Shown: positions 51,849 to 61,280, numbered from the stretch's first letter. The stretch is 64,000 nt of DNA from an uncultured Actinomycetes bacterium (GCA_903871335.1 CAIQGE010000015.1:1-64000), one strand, 5' to 3'. Notes: a model not told the origin generated them from the letters alone. A program made the numbers and translations.

Positions 51849-52591
51849 GTGACAATTTCGACGTGCTTCGCGACGAAGTCGCGCTTCGCCGGGCGTCCAT
51901 TCTTGACGCTCGTCGCGAACACGCCGAGGGCGAGTTAAGCGACGCCGCGTTGGCGGAGTTGGTCGCGCGAGAAGAGGAGGCGATCGCTCGTTGCGAGGCG
52001 CAGCTCGTCTCGTCGCCAGAAACCACTGAGCCAGTTGCTGTCGCGGCCACCTCGACCGGTCCACGTCGACACCGACGGCGCTACCTATATGTCGCGCTGG
52101 GTTGTTTCGTGGTCGCTGTCATCATTGTGTTGGTGAGCGCCCTCGCGCCGCGTCAACCTGGCACGTCGGCGACCGGAAATATTTCCCAATCCACGAAGGC
52201 TCAGATTGCTCAACTCTTGGCACAAGGCGAGGTGGACGTCGCGACGCAGAATGACAACCTGGCTCTCGACGCGTTCAACCACGTGCTGTCGTTGGACCCG
52301 AACAACATTGAGGCGCTCACGCAGTCGGGATGGATCTCCTTTTCGGCCGGCAGCGCGCAAAAGGACCTGGCCGCGGTCAGATTGGGTGAGTCGCGACTCC
52401 GACAAGCCATTGAACGAGCACCGCGTGACCCTGATCCGCGTCTGTACTACGGGATTGTGGCGGCCCTCACGCCGGGGGAACGCGCCCTGGCCGTTCAGGA
52501 ATTCCGAAGTTTCCTGGCTCTATCGCCGAGCAAGCAATTACTCGCGACCGCGGCTCCGTGGCTGCGCCAACTCGGACTAGCGGCGAAATAG
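51845..52591 (+). CDS. ccmI: CcmI-like TPR protein
   Basis: The 248-residue protein has a cytoplasmic N-terminal region rich in charged helices (EGELSDAALAELVAREEEAIAR), one transmembrane segment near residue 80-100, and an extracytoplasmic part with tetratricopeptide-like repeats (ALDAFNHVLSLDPNNIEALTQ). This matches the C-terminal CycH/CcmI function of holding apocytochromes for CcmFH. It is the last gene of the ccm operon and ends eight bases before the convergent SufR-like gene. Confidence 0.82.
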   Translation: MSDNFDVLRDEVALRRASILDARREHAEGELSDAALAELVAREEEAIARCEAQLVSSPETTEPVAVAATSTGPRRHRRRYLYVALGCFVVAVIIVLVSALAPRQPGTSATGNISQSTKAQIAQLLAQGEVDVATQNDNLALDAFNHVLSLDPNNIEALTQSGWISFSAGSAQKDLAAVRLGESRLRQAIERAPRDPDPRLYYGIVAALTPGERALAVQEFRSFLALSPSKQLLATAAPWLRQLGLAAK

Positions 52592-52599
52592 TTCTCGCG

Positions 52600-53313
52600 T
52601 CAGGCGATGGCGCGACACGAGTCAGCGCCGCGGGCGCGTGAGGTCATGGTGACCTGTGTGGAAGTGGCCCCCACGCCCTCGAGAACGCCAGCAATGAGCC
52701 CGCGGTGAACGGTGCACAAGACAGGGTGCTTGGTGGCGGCTTGATCGAAGGGGCAACTCTCGGACACGACGGCCTGGCCGAGCGGGTCTTCCTCCGCGCG
52801 GGCGGCGAAACCGTGTGCCGTGAGCACGTCGGCGACGGCGGCCATCGCGGCTCGAATGGTGCGTGTGGAATCTTGCGGCGTCAACGACTCGGTGATCATT
52901 CGCCCGTAGTCCTGGCCCACTTCGAGGGCCATCTGTTCGGCGACTTCCGGACCGAGCAGAGACACGGCGCGCTCCAGGAGCACGACCATGAGGTCGTTGC
53001 GCCGCGGTGAACCATCAAGGTTGAGCTCATCATCGAGTACTCGGTACGCCTTGGCCGGTCGGCCCACGCCGTTGCGGCGAACGTCGTCGGTGGTGACGTA
53101 ACCGGCTGCGGCGAGTCGGTCGAGGTGGTGACGGATCACGTTGGCGTGGACGTGGCAGTGCTCCGCCAGGTCATTGGCGGTGGAACCCGGATTCTCACGC
53201 AAGTAGAGGTAGAGGGTTCGACGGGTCGGGTCCCCGAATGACGCCACCAGGCCCGCCACCTTGGCCGTGAAGGCGTTGGCGTCGAGTTCGTCGTTCTCAG
53301 TCGCGTAAGTCAC
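52600..53313 (-). CDS. SufR-like Fe-S-binding winged-helix regulator
   Basis: The 237-residue protein has an N-terminal winged helix (residues 20-92: GDPTRRTLYLYL, HCHVHANVIRHHLDRL, GRPAKAYRV) and a C-terminal ligand domain with C187, C200, H203 and C233. The C-x12-C spacing plus a later cysteine is that of SufR regulators, which sense iron-sulfur clusters. It diverges from the Fe-S carrier gene mrp, a plausible target. GTG 53313 is seven bases from a minus-strand TACACT. Confidence 0.8.
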   Translation of the reverse strand: MTYATENDELDANAFTAKVAGLVASFGDPTRRTLYLYLRENPGSTANDLAEHCHVHANVIRHHLDRLAAAGYVTTDDVRRNGVGRPAKAYRVLDDELNLDGSPRRNDLMVVLLERAVSLLGPEVAEQMALEVGQDYGRMITESLTPQDSTRTIRAAMAAVADVLTAHGFAARAEEDPLGQAVVSESCPFDQAATKHPVLCTVHRGLIAGVLEGVGATSTQVTMTSRARGADSCRAIA

Positions 53314-53385
53314 GATGCAGAGTGTATGGGCGCTTGAGGGGTTAGCACCGGTAGCCTTGGGGGTCCCAACGCGAAGGAATAATCC

Positions 53386-54501
53386 GTGCCGGTTTCTGCT
53401 GCCATTCGTGATGCCCTGGCCCAGGTCGTCGAACCCCAACTCGTGCGCCCCTTGGGCGATCTCGGTTTCCTCGGGGCCGTCGACGAGGGTCCCTCGGGCC
53501 TGCGGGTGGAATTGGTCCTACCGATTCTGGCGTGGCCCACTCTCAACGATCTGACGGCGCGCCTGCAGGCCGTCTCCCCGGGTGCCGAGGTGATCACGCG
53601 AACGATGAACGATGAAGAGCGACTGGCCCTGCGCCATTTTCTTCGTGGGGCCATGGCCGCGCCCGCCGGACCCGGGCATCACGATCATGGGGGAGACCCC
53701 GCGCCGAAGTTCCTCGACAAGCTGTCAAAAACGCGAGTTCTCGGCATTTCTTCTGGGAAAGGTGGGGTTGGAAAATCCTCGGTCACGGTAAACCTGGCGA
53801 TCGCTCTCGCGGCTCTCGGGTACGACGTGGGTGTGCTGGACGCTGACGTATACGGATTCTCGTTGCCCAAAATGCTGGGTGCGAGCCACGACCCCATCAT
53901 CCTCGGCGACACCGTGATTCCGACGTTGGTGCACGGTGTGCGGTGTCTGTCGATGGGGTATTTCGTCCCCGACGAACAGCCCGTGATTTGGCGGGGACCG
54001 ATGTTGCATAAAGCGATCGAGCAGTTGGTCACCGAAGCGTGGTGGGATGAGCCGGACTTCTTGCTGATTGACATGCCGCCGGGAACTGGTGACGTGGCAT
54101 TGACCTTGTCCGAAGTTCTGCCCCGCATCGAAATGTACGTGGTCACGACGCCCCAAGCAGCGGCCCAGCGCGTCGCGCAGCGGTCGGCGTACGCGGCGCG
54201 CAAACTGAAACTCGCGGTTCGCGGGGTCATTGAGAACATGAGTTGGTTCACGGGCGACGACGGCAAGCGCTACGAAATTTTCGGCGCCGGCGGCGGCGAG
54301 CGCCTCGCGAGTGAGTTGGGCATCACGTTGCTCGGACAGATTCCGCTTGATACCCACTTGCGCGAGGGTGGTGACGAGGGACTGCCCGTGGTCGTGGAAC
54401 GACCCGATTCCGAGGTCGCACGCGCCTTCGTGGCACTGGCGGAGCGTGTGGTCGCGCAGGGGCGCGCTCGCGTCTACCGCCAAGAGCTCAAACTCGTCTA
54501 G
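53386..54501 (+). CDS. mrp: Mrp/ApbC-type Fe-S cluster carrier ATPase
   Basis: The 371-residue protein has an N-terminal MIP18/DUF59-like domain (residues 1-85) and a P-loop ATPase domain with the deviant Walker A SGKGGVGKSS at 123-132. The GVIENMSWF region lacks the CxxC used by other members to bind a bridging cluster, as is usual in actinobacterial Mrp. GTG 53386 has GAAGGA upstream, with a TAGCCT -10 near 53352. Its divergence from a SufR-like gene fits a role in Fe-S assembly. Confidence 0.88.
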   Translation: MPVSAAIRDALAQVVEPQLVRPLGDLGFLGAVDEGPSGLRVELVLPILAWPTLNDLTARLQAVSPGAEVITRTMNDEERLALRHFLRGAMAAPAGPGHHDHGGDPAPKFLDKLSKTRVLGISSGKGGVGKSSVTVNLAIALAALGYDVGVLDADVYGFSLPKMLGASHDPIILGDTVIPTLVHGVRCLSMGYFVPDEQPVIWRGPMLHKAIEQLVTEAWWDEPDFLLIDMPPGTGDVALTLSEVLPRIEMYVVTTPQAAAQRVAQRSAYAARKLKLAVRGVIENMSWFTGDDGKRYEIFGAGGGERLASELGITLLGQIPLDTHLREGGDEGLPVVVERPDSEVARAFVALAERVVAQGRARVYRQELKLV

Positions 54502-54544
54502 CGATCTGGCAGGATGGTCCCCGACACGATGTGAGGGGGACACC

Positions 54545-55390
54545 ATGGAGCTCAAGGACAAGACCGCCGTTATTACCGGTGGCGCGAGTGGGATCGGATT
54601 CGCCACGGCGCAACGCTTCGCGGCGAGTGGCGCGAACATCGTGCTGGGTGACATCGAGGACGCGCCGCTCGCGGCAGCAATTGCGCGACTCAAAGACGAG
54701 GGTGCGAACGTCATTGGTGTCAAGACCGACGTAGCGAACGAAGAAGACGTCCTCGCCCTGCGTGACGCCGCGCTGGCGGAATTCTCGGCCGTTCACGTGA
54801 TTTTCAATAACGCCGGTGTCGCCGCCGGTCCCACCATCGGAACCCCACTCAAGGTGTGGGACTGGGTGATGGGCGTCAACGTGAATGGCATCGTCAATGG
54901 CATCAACGCCTTCGTGCCGCTCTTGTTGGAACAGAACGAGGGCCACGTCATCAACACGGCGTCCCTCGCGGGACTGGGCGGCGTTCCCGGTATGGGCGCC
55001 TATTGCGCCTCCAAATTCGCCACCGTCGGCATCACCGAGTCGCTCTATCACGAGATTCAATTGCGGGGCGCGAATGTTGGTGTGTCAGCCCTCTGTCCGG
55101 GGTTCGTGAAGACCCGTATCTTCGAGTCGCAGCGAAACATGCCCAATGAATTGATTAGTTACAACGAATCGGCCGACGTGCAGGCGGTGAACAATCTCGG
55201 AGCGCAAGCGGTGAACGCCGGTATCGACGTTTCCATTGTTGCCGAGGCCATTGAAAAGGCGGTACGCGAGAACCAATTCTGGATCCTCACGCACTTCAAG
55301 GCCGCGATCCGCACCACCGAACAGCGCCTCGAATGGATGAAGGGTGGCGCCCCCACCACGATCAACTTGGAAGGCGCGACGAAGCCCTAA
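54545..55390 (+). CDS. Short-chain dehydrogenase/reductase
   Basis: The 281-residue classical SDR has the cofactor motif TGGASGIG at residues 12-19, D38 after strand 2 (LGDIED, suggesting NAD preference), NNAGV, a catalytic serine in NTASLAG and YCASK with the catalytic Tyr/Lys. ATG 54545 follows GAGGGGGA by four to six bases. The C-terminal helix is extended, and the substrate is unknown. Its stop overlaps the convergent dGTPase-like gene (CTAA). Confidence 0.87.
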   Translation: MELKDKTAVITGGASGIGFATAQRFAASGANIVLGDIEDAPLAAAIARLKDEGANVIGVKTDVANEEDVLALRDAALAEFSAVHVIFNNAGVAAGPTIGTPLKVWDWVMGVNVNGIVNGINAFVPLLLEQNEGHVINTASLAGLGGVPGMGAYCASKFATVGITESLYHEIQLRGANVGVSALCPGFVKTRIFESQRNMPNELISYNESADVQAVNNLGAQAVNAGIDVSIVAEAIEKAVRENQFWILTHFKAAIRTTEQRLEWMKGGAPTTINLEGATKP

Positions 55391-56532
55391 CGATCGATGC
55401 CGCGCGGCAATTGATCAATCGGCCAATCGAGTCGTGACACCGCGGTGCGGCACGCGAAGCGGTCCGTCATGCCCGCGACGTAGGTGACCGCGGCGTGCAG
55501 TGGATCATTGACGAGTGTGCCGTGGTCACCGGCAATCTCTTCGGGGTGTGTGGCGAAGTAGTCAACCAGTGCGCGCAGCATGCCAATCACTGCACCGGCC
55601 TGCTCGCGCGACGAATCACGGAGGTAGATCGCTTCGTAGTTGAAGGTGCGAAAAGCGGCCAAGGCTTCGGCGTACGTGGCGTCCATCCCGACGACGCCGT
55701 GGGCACCGATGGTCGCGATGAGCGCGTTGATGAACGTACCCAACTGCTGGCTGCGACGTGACCCACATCGCTCGCGAACGAGTGCGGGTAGATCTCGCTC
55801 ACTCACGATGCCGGCGGAGACCGCGTCTTCAAAGTCGTGGCACACGTACGCGACGCGATCCGCCCAACTGACGAGTTCACCTTCGGCGGTGCTCGGCGCG
55901 GGTCGCGACCACGAATGGTTACGTATTCCGTCGAGAGTCTCCTGGCACAAATTGAGGGGAGCGAGCGCCACGTCGGCCCCCCAGCTCGCGTGATCGAACC
56001 CTCCATCGACGAAGGGTTGGAGGGCGTCTTCGCTCGCGTGACCTCCGGGACCGTGACCGCAGTCGTGTCCGATCGCAATCGCCTCGGTCAACGCCACGTT
56101 GAGCCCGACCGTGCGGGCGACCGACGTGGCGACTTGAGCGACTTCGAGGGCGTGAGTGAGGCGGGTGCGCTGGTGATCGTCGGGGAAGATGAAGACCTGT
56201 GTCTTTCCCGCGAGACGCCGAAACGAACTTGAGTGGAGAATGCGGTCGCGGTCTCGTTCAAAGCACGAGCGGTAGAGATCGGGCTCTTCGGGACGTTGGC
56301 GTCGGCCGGCGCCAACGGCACGCGTGGCCCCCGGGGCCAACCAGCGAGATTCTGCCTCTTCGCGCTCATTTCGGTAACGCAGCGGAACGATGGCGTCCGC
56401 CGGTGCCGTCAGTCGAGCGAATGAATCACGATGCGCCAGTGTCACGTCGGCCGCCGGGCCTAAGAAACCTTCCATGGTGGCCGCCCACTGGCGCCCGCGA
56501 TCACTGAGGTTGTCACTGTCCACGACCGCCAT
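55387..56532 (-). CDS. dgt: dGTP triphosphohydrolase-like HD protein
   Basis: The 381-residue protein is an HD-domain deoxynucleotide triphosphohydrolase. Visible metal ligands are H127 (TRLTHALEV), H156-D157 (IGHDCGHGPGGH) and a later aspartate in SWADRVAYVCHD. The FRRLAGKTQVF segment is a family signature. These enzymes hydrolyse dNTPs to deoxynucleosides and triphosphate. The open frame has an unusual N-terminal extension (residues 1-85), so a later start is possible. Confidence 0.85.
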   Translation of the reverse strand: MAVVDSDNLSDRGRQWAATMEGFLGPAADVTLAHRDSFARLTAPADAIVPLRYRNEREEAESRWLAPGATRAVGAGRRQRPEEPDLYRSCFERDRDRILHSSSFRRLAGKTQVFIFPDDHQRTRLTHALEVAQVATSVARTVGLNVALTEAIAIGHDCGHGPGGHASEDALQPFVDGGFDHASWGADVALAPLNLCQETLDGIRNHSWSRPAPSTAEGELVSWADRVAYVCHDFEDAVSAGIVSERDLPALVRERCGSRRSQQLGTFINALIATIGAHGVVGMDATYAEALAAFRTFNYEAIYLRDSSREQAGAVIGMLRALVDYFATHPEEIAGDHGTLVNDPLHAAVTYVAGMTDRFACRTAVSRLDWPIDQLPRGIDR

Positions 56533-56586
56533 CTTGCCCTAGCCCCGTAACATGGAGTTGTTTCGTACGTAACTGAAGGAGCCGTC

Positions 56587-56820
56587 GTGGACGTTCGCAT
56601 TGGAATTGTGCAGTCGATGAAAGAAATCGAAGTCGAACTGGCCGACGACGCGCAGACGGAAGAAGTCGTCACGGCCATCGAAGCGGCCATCGGAACCGAG
56701 TCGGTCTTGTGGCTCACCGACCGCAAAGGCCGTCGAGTGGGAATTCCTGCTTCGCGAGTGGCGTACGTGGAATTCGGTGCTCCGGCGAGCGAACGCCGCG
56801 TCGGCTTCGGCGCCGCCTAA
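56587..56820 (+). CDS. DUF3107 family small protein
   Basis: The 77-residue protein (MDVRIGIVQSMKEIEVEL opening, then LWLTDRKGRRVGIPASRVAYVEF) matches the actinobacterial DUF3107 family, whose function is unknown. GTG 56587 has GAAGGAG six bases upstream, and a TAACAT -10 candidate lies near 56549. It is followed after three bases by the first Get3-like ATPase gene, so the three genes form an operon. Confidence 0.85.
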   Translation: MDVRIGIVQSMKEIEVELADDAQTEEVVTAIEAAIGTESVLWLTDRKGRRVGIPASRVAYVEFGAPASERRVGFGAA

Positions 56821-56823
56821 CGC

Positions 56824-57759
56824 GTGACGCCGCCCCTGCGGCAGCGACGCTTGCTTTTCGTCACCGGGAAGGGTGGTGTGGGTAAGACCACCATCGCGGC
56901 GGGACTGGCTCGCGCCATGGCGAATGCCGGGCGTCGGGTGCTCCTCTGCAGTGTGGATGATCGTTCCGATCTCGCCGACGCGTTCTCGCTGCCCCCACTT
57001 CGCTTCGAGCCGGTGCGAGTGGATGAGTACCTGTCGGTGATGGCCATGGATACCGAAGCCTCGTTGCGCGAGTATCTGAAGATCTACCTCAGACTTCCGA
57101 TTGTGGGTCGCATTGGACCGGTGGCCGCCGCCTTCGACTTCGTGGCGACAGCCGCGCCCGGGGTACGAGAGATTCTGACCATCGGCAAGGTTTGTTACGA
57201 AGTTCGTGAGGAGCACTACGACACGGTGATCGTCGACGCCCCTGCGACGGGACACGTCACCGGCTATCTGGCCGCACCACAGGCGCTGCAGTCACTGGTG
57301 CGCGTCGGTCTCATTCGCTCGCAAACGGACTGGATGTTGCAAATTCTTTCGGACGAGTCGCTCACCGGGGTCATTGCGGTCACGACGGCGGAGGAGATGC
57401 CCGTCAGCGAGACCCTGCAACTCCTGACGGCTATTCGTCAGGACACCACGACCCACGCCGCTGCGGTGGTGGTCAACCGGGTCGTCTCGGACATTTTGGT
57501 GCCGCGGGACGAAGCGTTGGCACAGCAACTCGCCTCGCAACGTCCATCTCCCTTCGACGACCCTCACCTCGACGGACTGTTTGCCGCCGAGCGTTTCGCG
57601 GCCCAACGCCGAGAAGTGTCGCGCGAGCATCTCAGCGTGCTGCGCGAAGGAATTCCTTCGACATTGCCCGTGATCATCCAGCCCTACTGCTTCGGCGCCA
57701 CGACGTCGGCGGCGATCGTGGCCGACGTCGCCGCATCACTCGCCGAGGAAATCTCGTGA
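56824..57759 (+). CDS. ArsA/Get3-like ATPase, first of a pair
   Basis: The 311-residue SIMIBI ATPase has the deviant Walker A GKGGVGKTT at 15-23 with the signature lysine K16, and a switch region VIVDAPATGH. Paired Get3-like ATPases are conserved in actinobacteria (Rv3679/Rv3680 of Mycobacterium tuberculosis), there near a whiB gene. They are thought to act as a heteromer linked to lipid or membrane-protein metabolism. It overlaps the next gene by four bases (GTGA). Confidence 0.85.
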   Translation: MTPPLRQRRLLFVTGKGGVGKTTIAAGLARAMANAGRRVLLCSVDDRSDLADAFSLPPLRFEPVRVDEYLSVMAMDTEASLREYLKIYLRLPIVGRIGPVAAAFDFVATAAPGVREILTIGKVCYEVREEHYDTVIVDAPATGHVTGYLAAPQALQSLVRVGLIRSQTDWMLQILSDESLTGVIAVTTAEEMPVSETLQLLTAIRQDTTTHAAAVVVNRVVSDILVPRDEALAQQLASQRPSPFDDPHLDGLFAAERFAAQRREVSREHLSVLREGIPSTLPVIIQPYCFGATTSAAIVADVAASLAEEIS

Positions 57760-58895
57760 ACACGCTGGGCGACGTCATCGGCACGTCGAAGGTCGTCATC
57801 ACCTGCGGACCCGGAGGGATCGGAAAGACCACCTGTGCGGCGGCTCTCGGCGTCGCGGTAGCGCGATCAACCGAACGGCGCGTCCTCGTGGTTACTGTCG
57901 ATCCCGCGCGACGTTTGGCAGACGCTCTCGGGTTGGGTGGCATTGGTAATGACGCGACCGTGGTGCACGACGTGGGCGGTGCGGGCGAGCTTTCGGTGGC
58001 CATGTTGGACACCAAGGCCAGTTGGGACGCGCTCATCCGCCGCCACGCGCCCGATGCCACGACCGCACAAAGAATCTTGGACAACGCGTTGTACCAGAAC
58101 ATCACAGGTCGCTTCATCCAGAGTCATGACTACATCGCGATGGAGCGGCTTCACGAACTGGTCGAACAAGACCTCTACGACCTCATCATCGTGGATACTC
58201 CACCCACGCGTAACGCGCTCGATTTTCTTGACGCTCCGAGTCGCATGGCCGACTTCTTTTCGTCACGTCTACTTCGCTGGCTCATCGCGCCCGCACGTGG
58301 CGGCGTCGTTGGTTTCGCCGCTCGACCATTTAGCCAGATTGCCGACAAAATTCTCGGTGGTCAATTCGTCGGCGACATCACGGAGTTCTTCTTGTTGCTT
58401 AACACCATGTACGACGGCTTCGTGCAGCGCGCTCGCGAGGTTGAGATGCTTCTTGCTCACGACGACACCTCCTTTCTCGTGATCTCAACACTGGAGTCCG
58501 TCCCGGTGACCGAGGCGGAGTTCTTCGTGCGGGAACTTTCTGAACGGCGCCTCAACGTTCGCGGCTGGATCCTCAATCGCGTCTTGCCGCCGAGTATCGC
58601 GAGCGACGACCTCGCCATCGCGATGGACTCCTTGTCGCACGCCGAACTCGCCGCGGCGGTCGACGCGACCGGTGCCGATGACGCGAGCCTGCGGCGGGTG
58701 CGCGACGCCTTGCTGTCCAACACGCGGCGTTGGCGGGACGTGGCTCTCGCTGAACGGCAACAGACGCAGCAGTTGAATTCCCGTGACGTGCCCGTGTTCA
58801 CCATCCCCACGCTCGACGGAGAAATCAGCGAACTCGCCGGACTCACGCTGCTCGGCGACGTTCTCTACGGCGCCGAGGGTGTCGTAAAGTCCTGA
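57756..58895 (+). CDS. ArsA/Get3-like ATPase, second of a pair
   Basis: The 379-residue paralogue has Walker A GPGGIGKTT at 18-26, lacking the signature lysine (proline in its place), and switch regions VTVDPARRLADAL and IIVDTPPTRNALDFL. The helical region near residue 200-250 is longer than in the first member. The pair probably forms a heterodimer in which the first partner supplies the signature lysine. The start is GTG. Confidence 0.85.
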   Translation: MNTLGDVIGTSKVVITCGPGGIGKTTCAAALGVAVARSTERRVLVVTVDPARRLADALGLGGIGNDATVVHDVGGAGELSVAMLDTKASWDALIRRHAPDATTAQRILDNALYQNITGRFIQSHDYIAMERLHELVEQDLYDLIIVDTPPTRNALDFLDAPSRMADFFSSRLLRWLIAPARGGVVGFAARPFSQIADKILGGQFVGDITEFFLLLNTMYDGFVQRAREVEMLLAHDDTSFLVISTLESVPVTEAEFFVRELSERRLNVRGWILNRVLPPSIASDDLAIAMDSLSHAELAAAVDATGADDASLRRVRDALLSNTRRWRDVALAERQQTQQLNSRDVPVFTIPTLDGEISELAGLTLLGDVLYGAEGVVKS

Positions 58896-58916
58896 ACGCA
58901 CGACGAGGAGGATTCG

Positions 58917-59792
58917 GTGATTGATTACCACCTGCATTTGTGGCCGCACTCAGACGCCTCCGTCTGGTACTCACTCGATCAAATTGCGGATTACTGCGCC
59001 CGCGCAGCACAAAATGGCGTCCAGGAATTAGCTCTCACGGAACACGCGCACCGTTTTCGCGACGTTCGAGCGACCGTGGGTGATTTCTGGACCCGTTTCG
59101 AGCACGAGCCCACCAGTACCGCGATGGCTGACTATTTCGATTTCCACGCTCGTAATTCCCTCGACGAGTACGTCACGTTGGCGCAAGCCGCGAAGGACGC
59201 CGGACTCCCCGTCAAGATCGGACTCGAGGTCGACTACTACCGCGACCAGATGGACGACGTATCCGCCCTGCTCGCGCAGTATCCCTTCGATGTACTAATC
59301 GGCTCAGTTCACTGGCTCGGGACCTGGCAATTCGACGACATTGACACGCCCATCCAAATGGCGGAGTGGACCACGCGCGACGTCAACGACGCGTGGGCGC
59401 AGTACGCCACGGCTCTTGACGAGTTGGCCTCGTCACGCAGCGTGGACGTCCTGGCGCACCCGGATCTGATCAAGGTGGCGGGTTTCCAGCCCGCGGCCCC
59501 CGAAGAGTTTTGGGATGCCATGGCCGACGCCGCCGCTCGAGCCGACGTGTCCATGGAGTGCTCCTCGGCGGGCTGGGTGAAGCCGGTGGGCGAGCAGTAC
59601 CCCGCTATTGGATTCATGGACCGACTCGTGGAACGTGGCCTGACCTTTACGACTGCGAGTGACGCCCACCGCCTCGAGCGAGTGGGCGAACGAGCGGTGG
59701 ATCTCGCGGCGTTGCTGGAAGAGCGCGGCGTGTCTCAACTCGCCGCGTACGACGGCCGTCAGCGCCGACTCGTCGACTTGCGAGCGAGCTAG
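58917..59792 (+). CDS. PHP-domain phosphatase, candidate histidinol-phosphatase
   Basis: The 291-residue protein has the PHP metal motifs: H5-x-H7 (YHLHLWPH), LTEHAHRF, IGLEVDYY, SVHWLG, LAHPDLIK and SDAHRLE. The overall pattern and the HWLG-type motif resemble HisK/HisJ histidinol-phosphate phosphatases. No other HisN or HisJ candidate is in the window, so this may supply the missing his step despite the distance from the operon. GTG 58917 has GAGGAGGA upstream. Confidence 0.75.
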   Translation: MIDYHLHLWPHSDASVWYSLDQIADYCARAAQNGVQELALTEHAHRFRDVRATVGDFWTRFEHEPTSTAMADYFDFHARNSLDEYVTLAQAAKDAGLPVKIGLEVDYYRDQMDDVSALLAQYPFDVLIGSVHWLGTWQFDDIDTPIQMAEWTTRDVNDAWAQYATALDELASSRSVDVLAHPDLIKVAGFQPAAPEEFWDAMADAAARADVSMECSSAGWVKPVGEQYPAIGFMDRLVERGLTFTTASDAHRLERVGERAVDLAALLEERGVSQLAAYDGRQRRLVDLRAS

Positions 59793-61276
59793 TGGCCACG
59801 CTCGCCGAGCTCGCGGCCGTCCGTACCTCGCTCAACGCCGGTGAGGTGGATCACCTGAGTCGACTCGCGGCGTCGTGGTCACTCCTGGCTGACTTGTCCT
59901 TTTCGGACATGTTGCTGATGGCGCAAGGTGACACCGAACAGGCGTGGACCAAGGATTTCGTGGTTCTCGGGCAGGTGCGTCCCAACAATCGTGCGACTCT
60001 GTTGAGCGACGACCTGGTCGGCACGACCCAACGATCACAGCACTGGCCGCTGGTTACCGAAGCCATGAATTCGGATCACATTGTGGAAGGCGAAGTACTG
60101 CTCGACGACGAAGACGCGCCCGTGCCGGTGTGGTGCATTCCGGTGCGCTACAACCAACGAACCATTGCCGTGCTGGTACGCCTACAGGGTCCCCTGCGTG
60201 GACCGGCGTCGGCGTACGAACAGGCCTACCTCGATCTCTTCACTCGTCTCTGCGGCATGGTGACCGATTCGACGTTCCCGTATCGCGAAGCCGACGTCGC
60301 GGGGCCGGGTATTCCTCGAGTGGGTGACGGCATCATTCTCATTGACGGGCGTGGACTCGTCGAGTTTGCAACCCCGAATGCCACGAACGCCATGCACCGG
60401 TTGGGTCTCTACGCCGCCACCGAAGGCCGCTCGCTGCGGGACCTCGGGTTGCGAGTTCGCGTGGTCGAACGCGCCCTCGAATACGGCATTCCCGCCATTG
60501 AGGAAGTTGATCGCGGAAGCGAAGTGGCGATCATGTTCCACTGCGTGCCACTGCTTGATCAACGGCACGTGACCGGTGTACTCCTCCTCTTGCGCGACGT
60601 CTCTGATCTGCGACGCCTCAATCGGATGGTCTTGAACAAAGAGGCGGCCATCAAGGAAGTGCACCACCGAGTCAAGAACAATCTTCAGACCATTTCGTCG
60701 TTGCTGCGCCTGCAGGCTCGACGTAGCGACGACACACACTCGCGCCAAGCGCTGCTCGAGGCCGAACGTCGCATCCGCTCGATCGCCGTGGTTCACGAGG
60801 TGCTCTCTCGCGAACCAGGGGAAGAAGTGGTCTTTGACGAGATTGTTCAATCCTTGGCGGTCATGGTGGAAGATTCCGTCCTCAGTCTCCATCCCATCGA
60901 GATCTTGGTGAACGGCGATCTCGGCACCTTGCCCACTGACATCGCCACCCCGCTCGCGATCGTGATCGCGGAGCTCCTGACCAACGCGGTGGAACACGCC
61001 TTTACCGAGTTTGGCGGTCCGAGCAACGAGGACGTCGGAATCGTGGTGCTCAATCTGTCTCTAGAAGGTGACGTGGCGGTGGCCGAGATCCGCGACAATG
61101 GCGTGGGACTCGACGCCAATTTCTCACTCGAGATTCCCACCAGCCTCGGGCTCTCGATCGTGCGCGATCTGGTGCGGGCTCAATTGCACGGAACAATTGA
61201 AATGAACTCGGTTCCCTCCGCCCAGGGCGGCGGGACCTTCGTTCGAGTGCGTGTTCCGCTGACCGAAGAGCGCTGA
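59792..61276 (+). CDS. pdtaS: PdtaS-like sensor histidine kinase
   Basis: The 494-residue soluble kinase has an N-terminal GAF-like domain (about 1-150), a PAS-like domain (about 165-275), and a HisKA_2/HATPase pair. The phosphoacceptor H291 lies in EVHHRVKNNLQTISSLL; the N box LLTNAVEHAF and DNGVGLD follow. This matches mycobacterial PdtaS, which partners with the antiterminator PdtaR. GTG 59792 overlaps the preceding stop by one base. It converges on whiB with a four-base gap, as in mycobacteria. Confidence 0.85.
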   Translation: MATLAELAAVRTSLNAGEVDHLSRLAASWSLLADLSFSDMLLMAQGDTEQAWTKDFVVLGQVRPNNRATLLSDDLVGTTQRSQHWPLVTEAMNSDHIVEGEVLLDDEDAPVPVWCIPVRYNQRTIAVLVRLQGPLRGPASAYEQAYLDLFTRLCGMVTDSTFPYREADVAGPGIPRVGDGIILIDGRGLVEFATPNATNAMHRLGLYAATEGRSLRDLGLRVRVVERALEYGIPAIEEVDRGSEVAIMFHCVPLLDQRHVTGVLLLLRDVSDLRRLNRMVLNKEAAIKEVHHRVKNNLQTISSLLRLQARRSDDTHSRQALLEAERRIRSIAVVHEVLSREPGEEVVFDEIVQSLAVMVEDSVLSLHPIEILVNGDLGTLPTDIATPLAIVIAELLTNAVEHAFTEFGGPSNEDVGIVVLNLSLEGDVAVAEIRDNGVGLDANFSLEIPTSLGLSIVRDLVRAQLHGTIEMNSVPSAQGGGTFVRVRVPLTEER

Positions 61277-61280
61277 AGGA

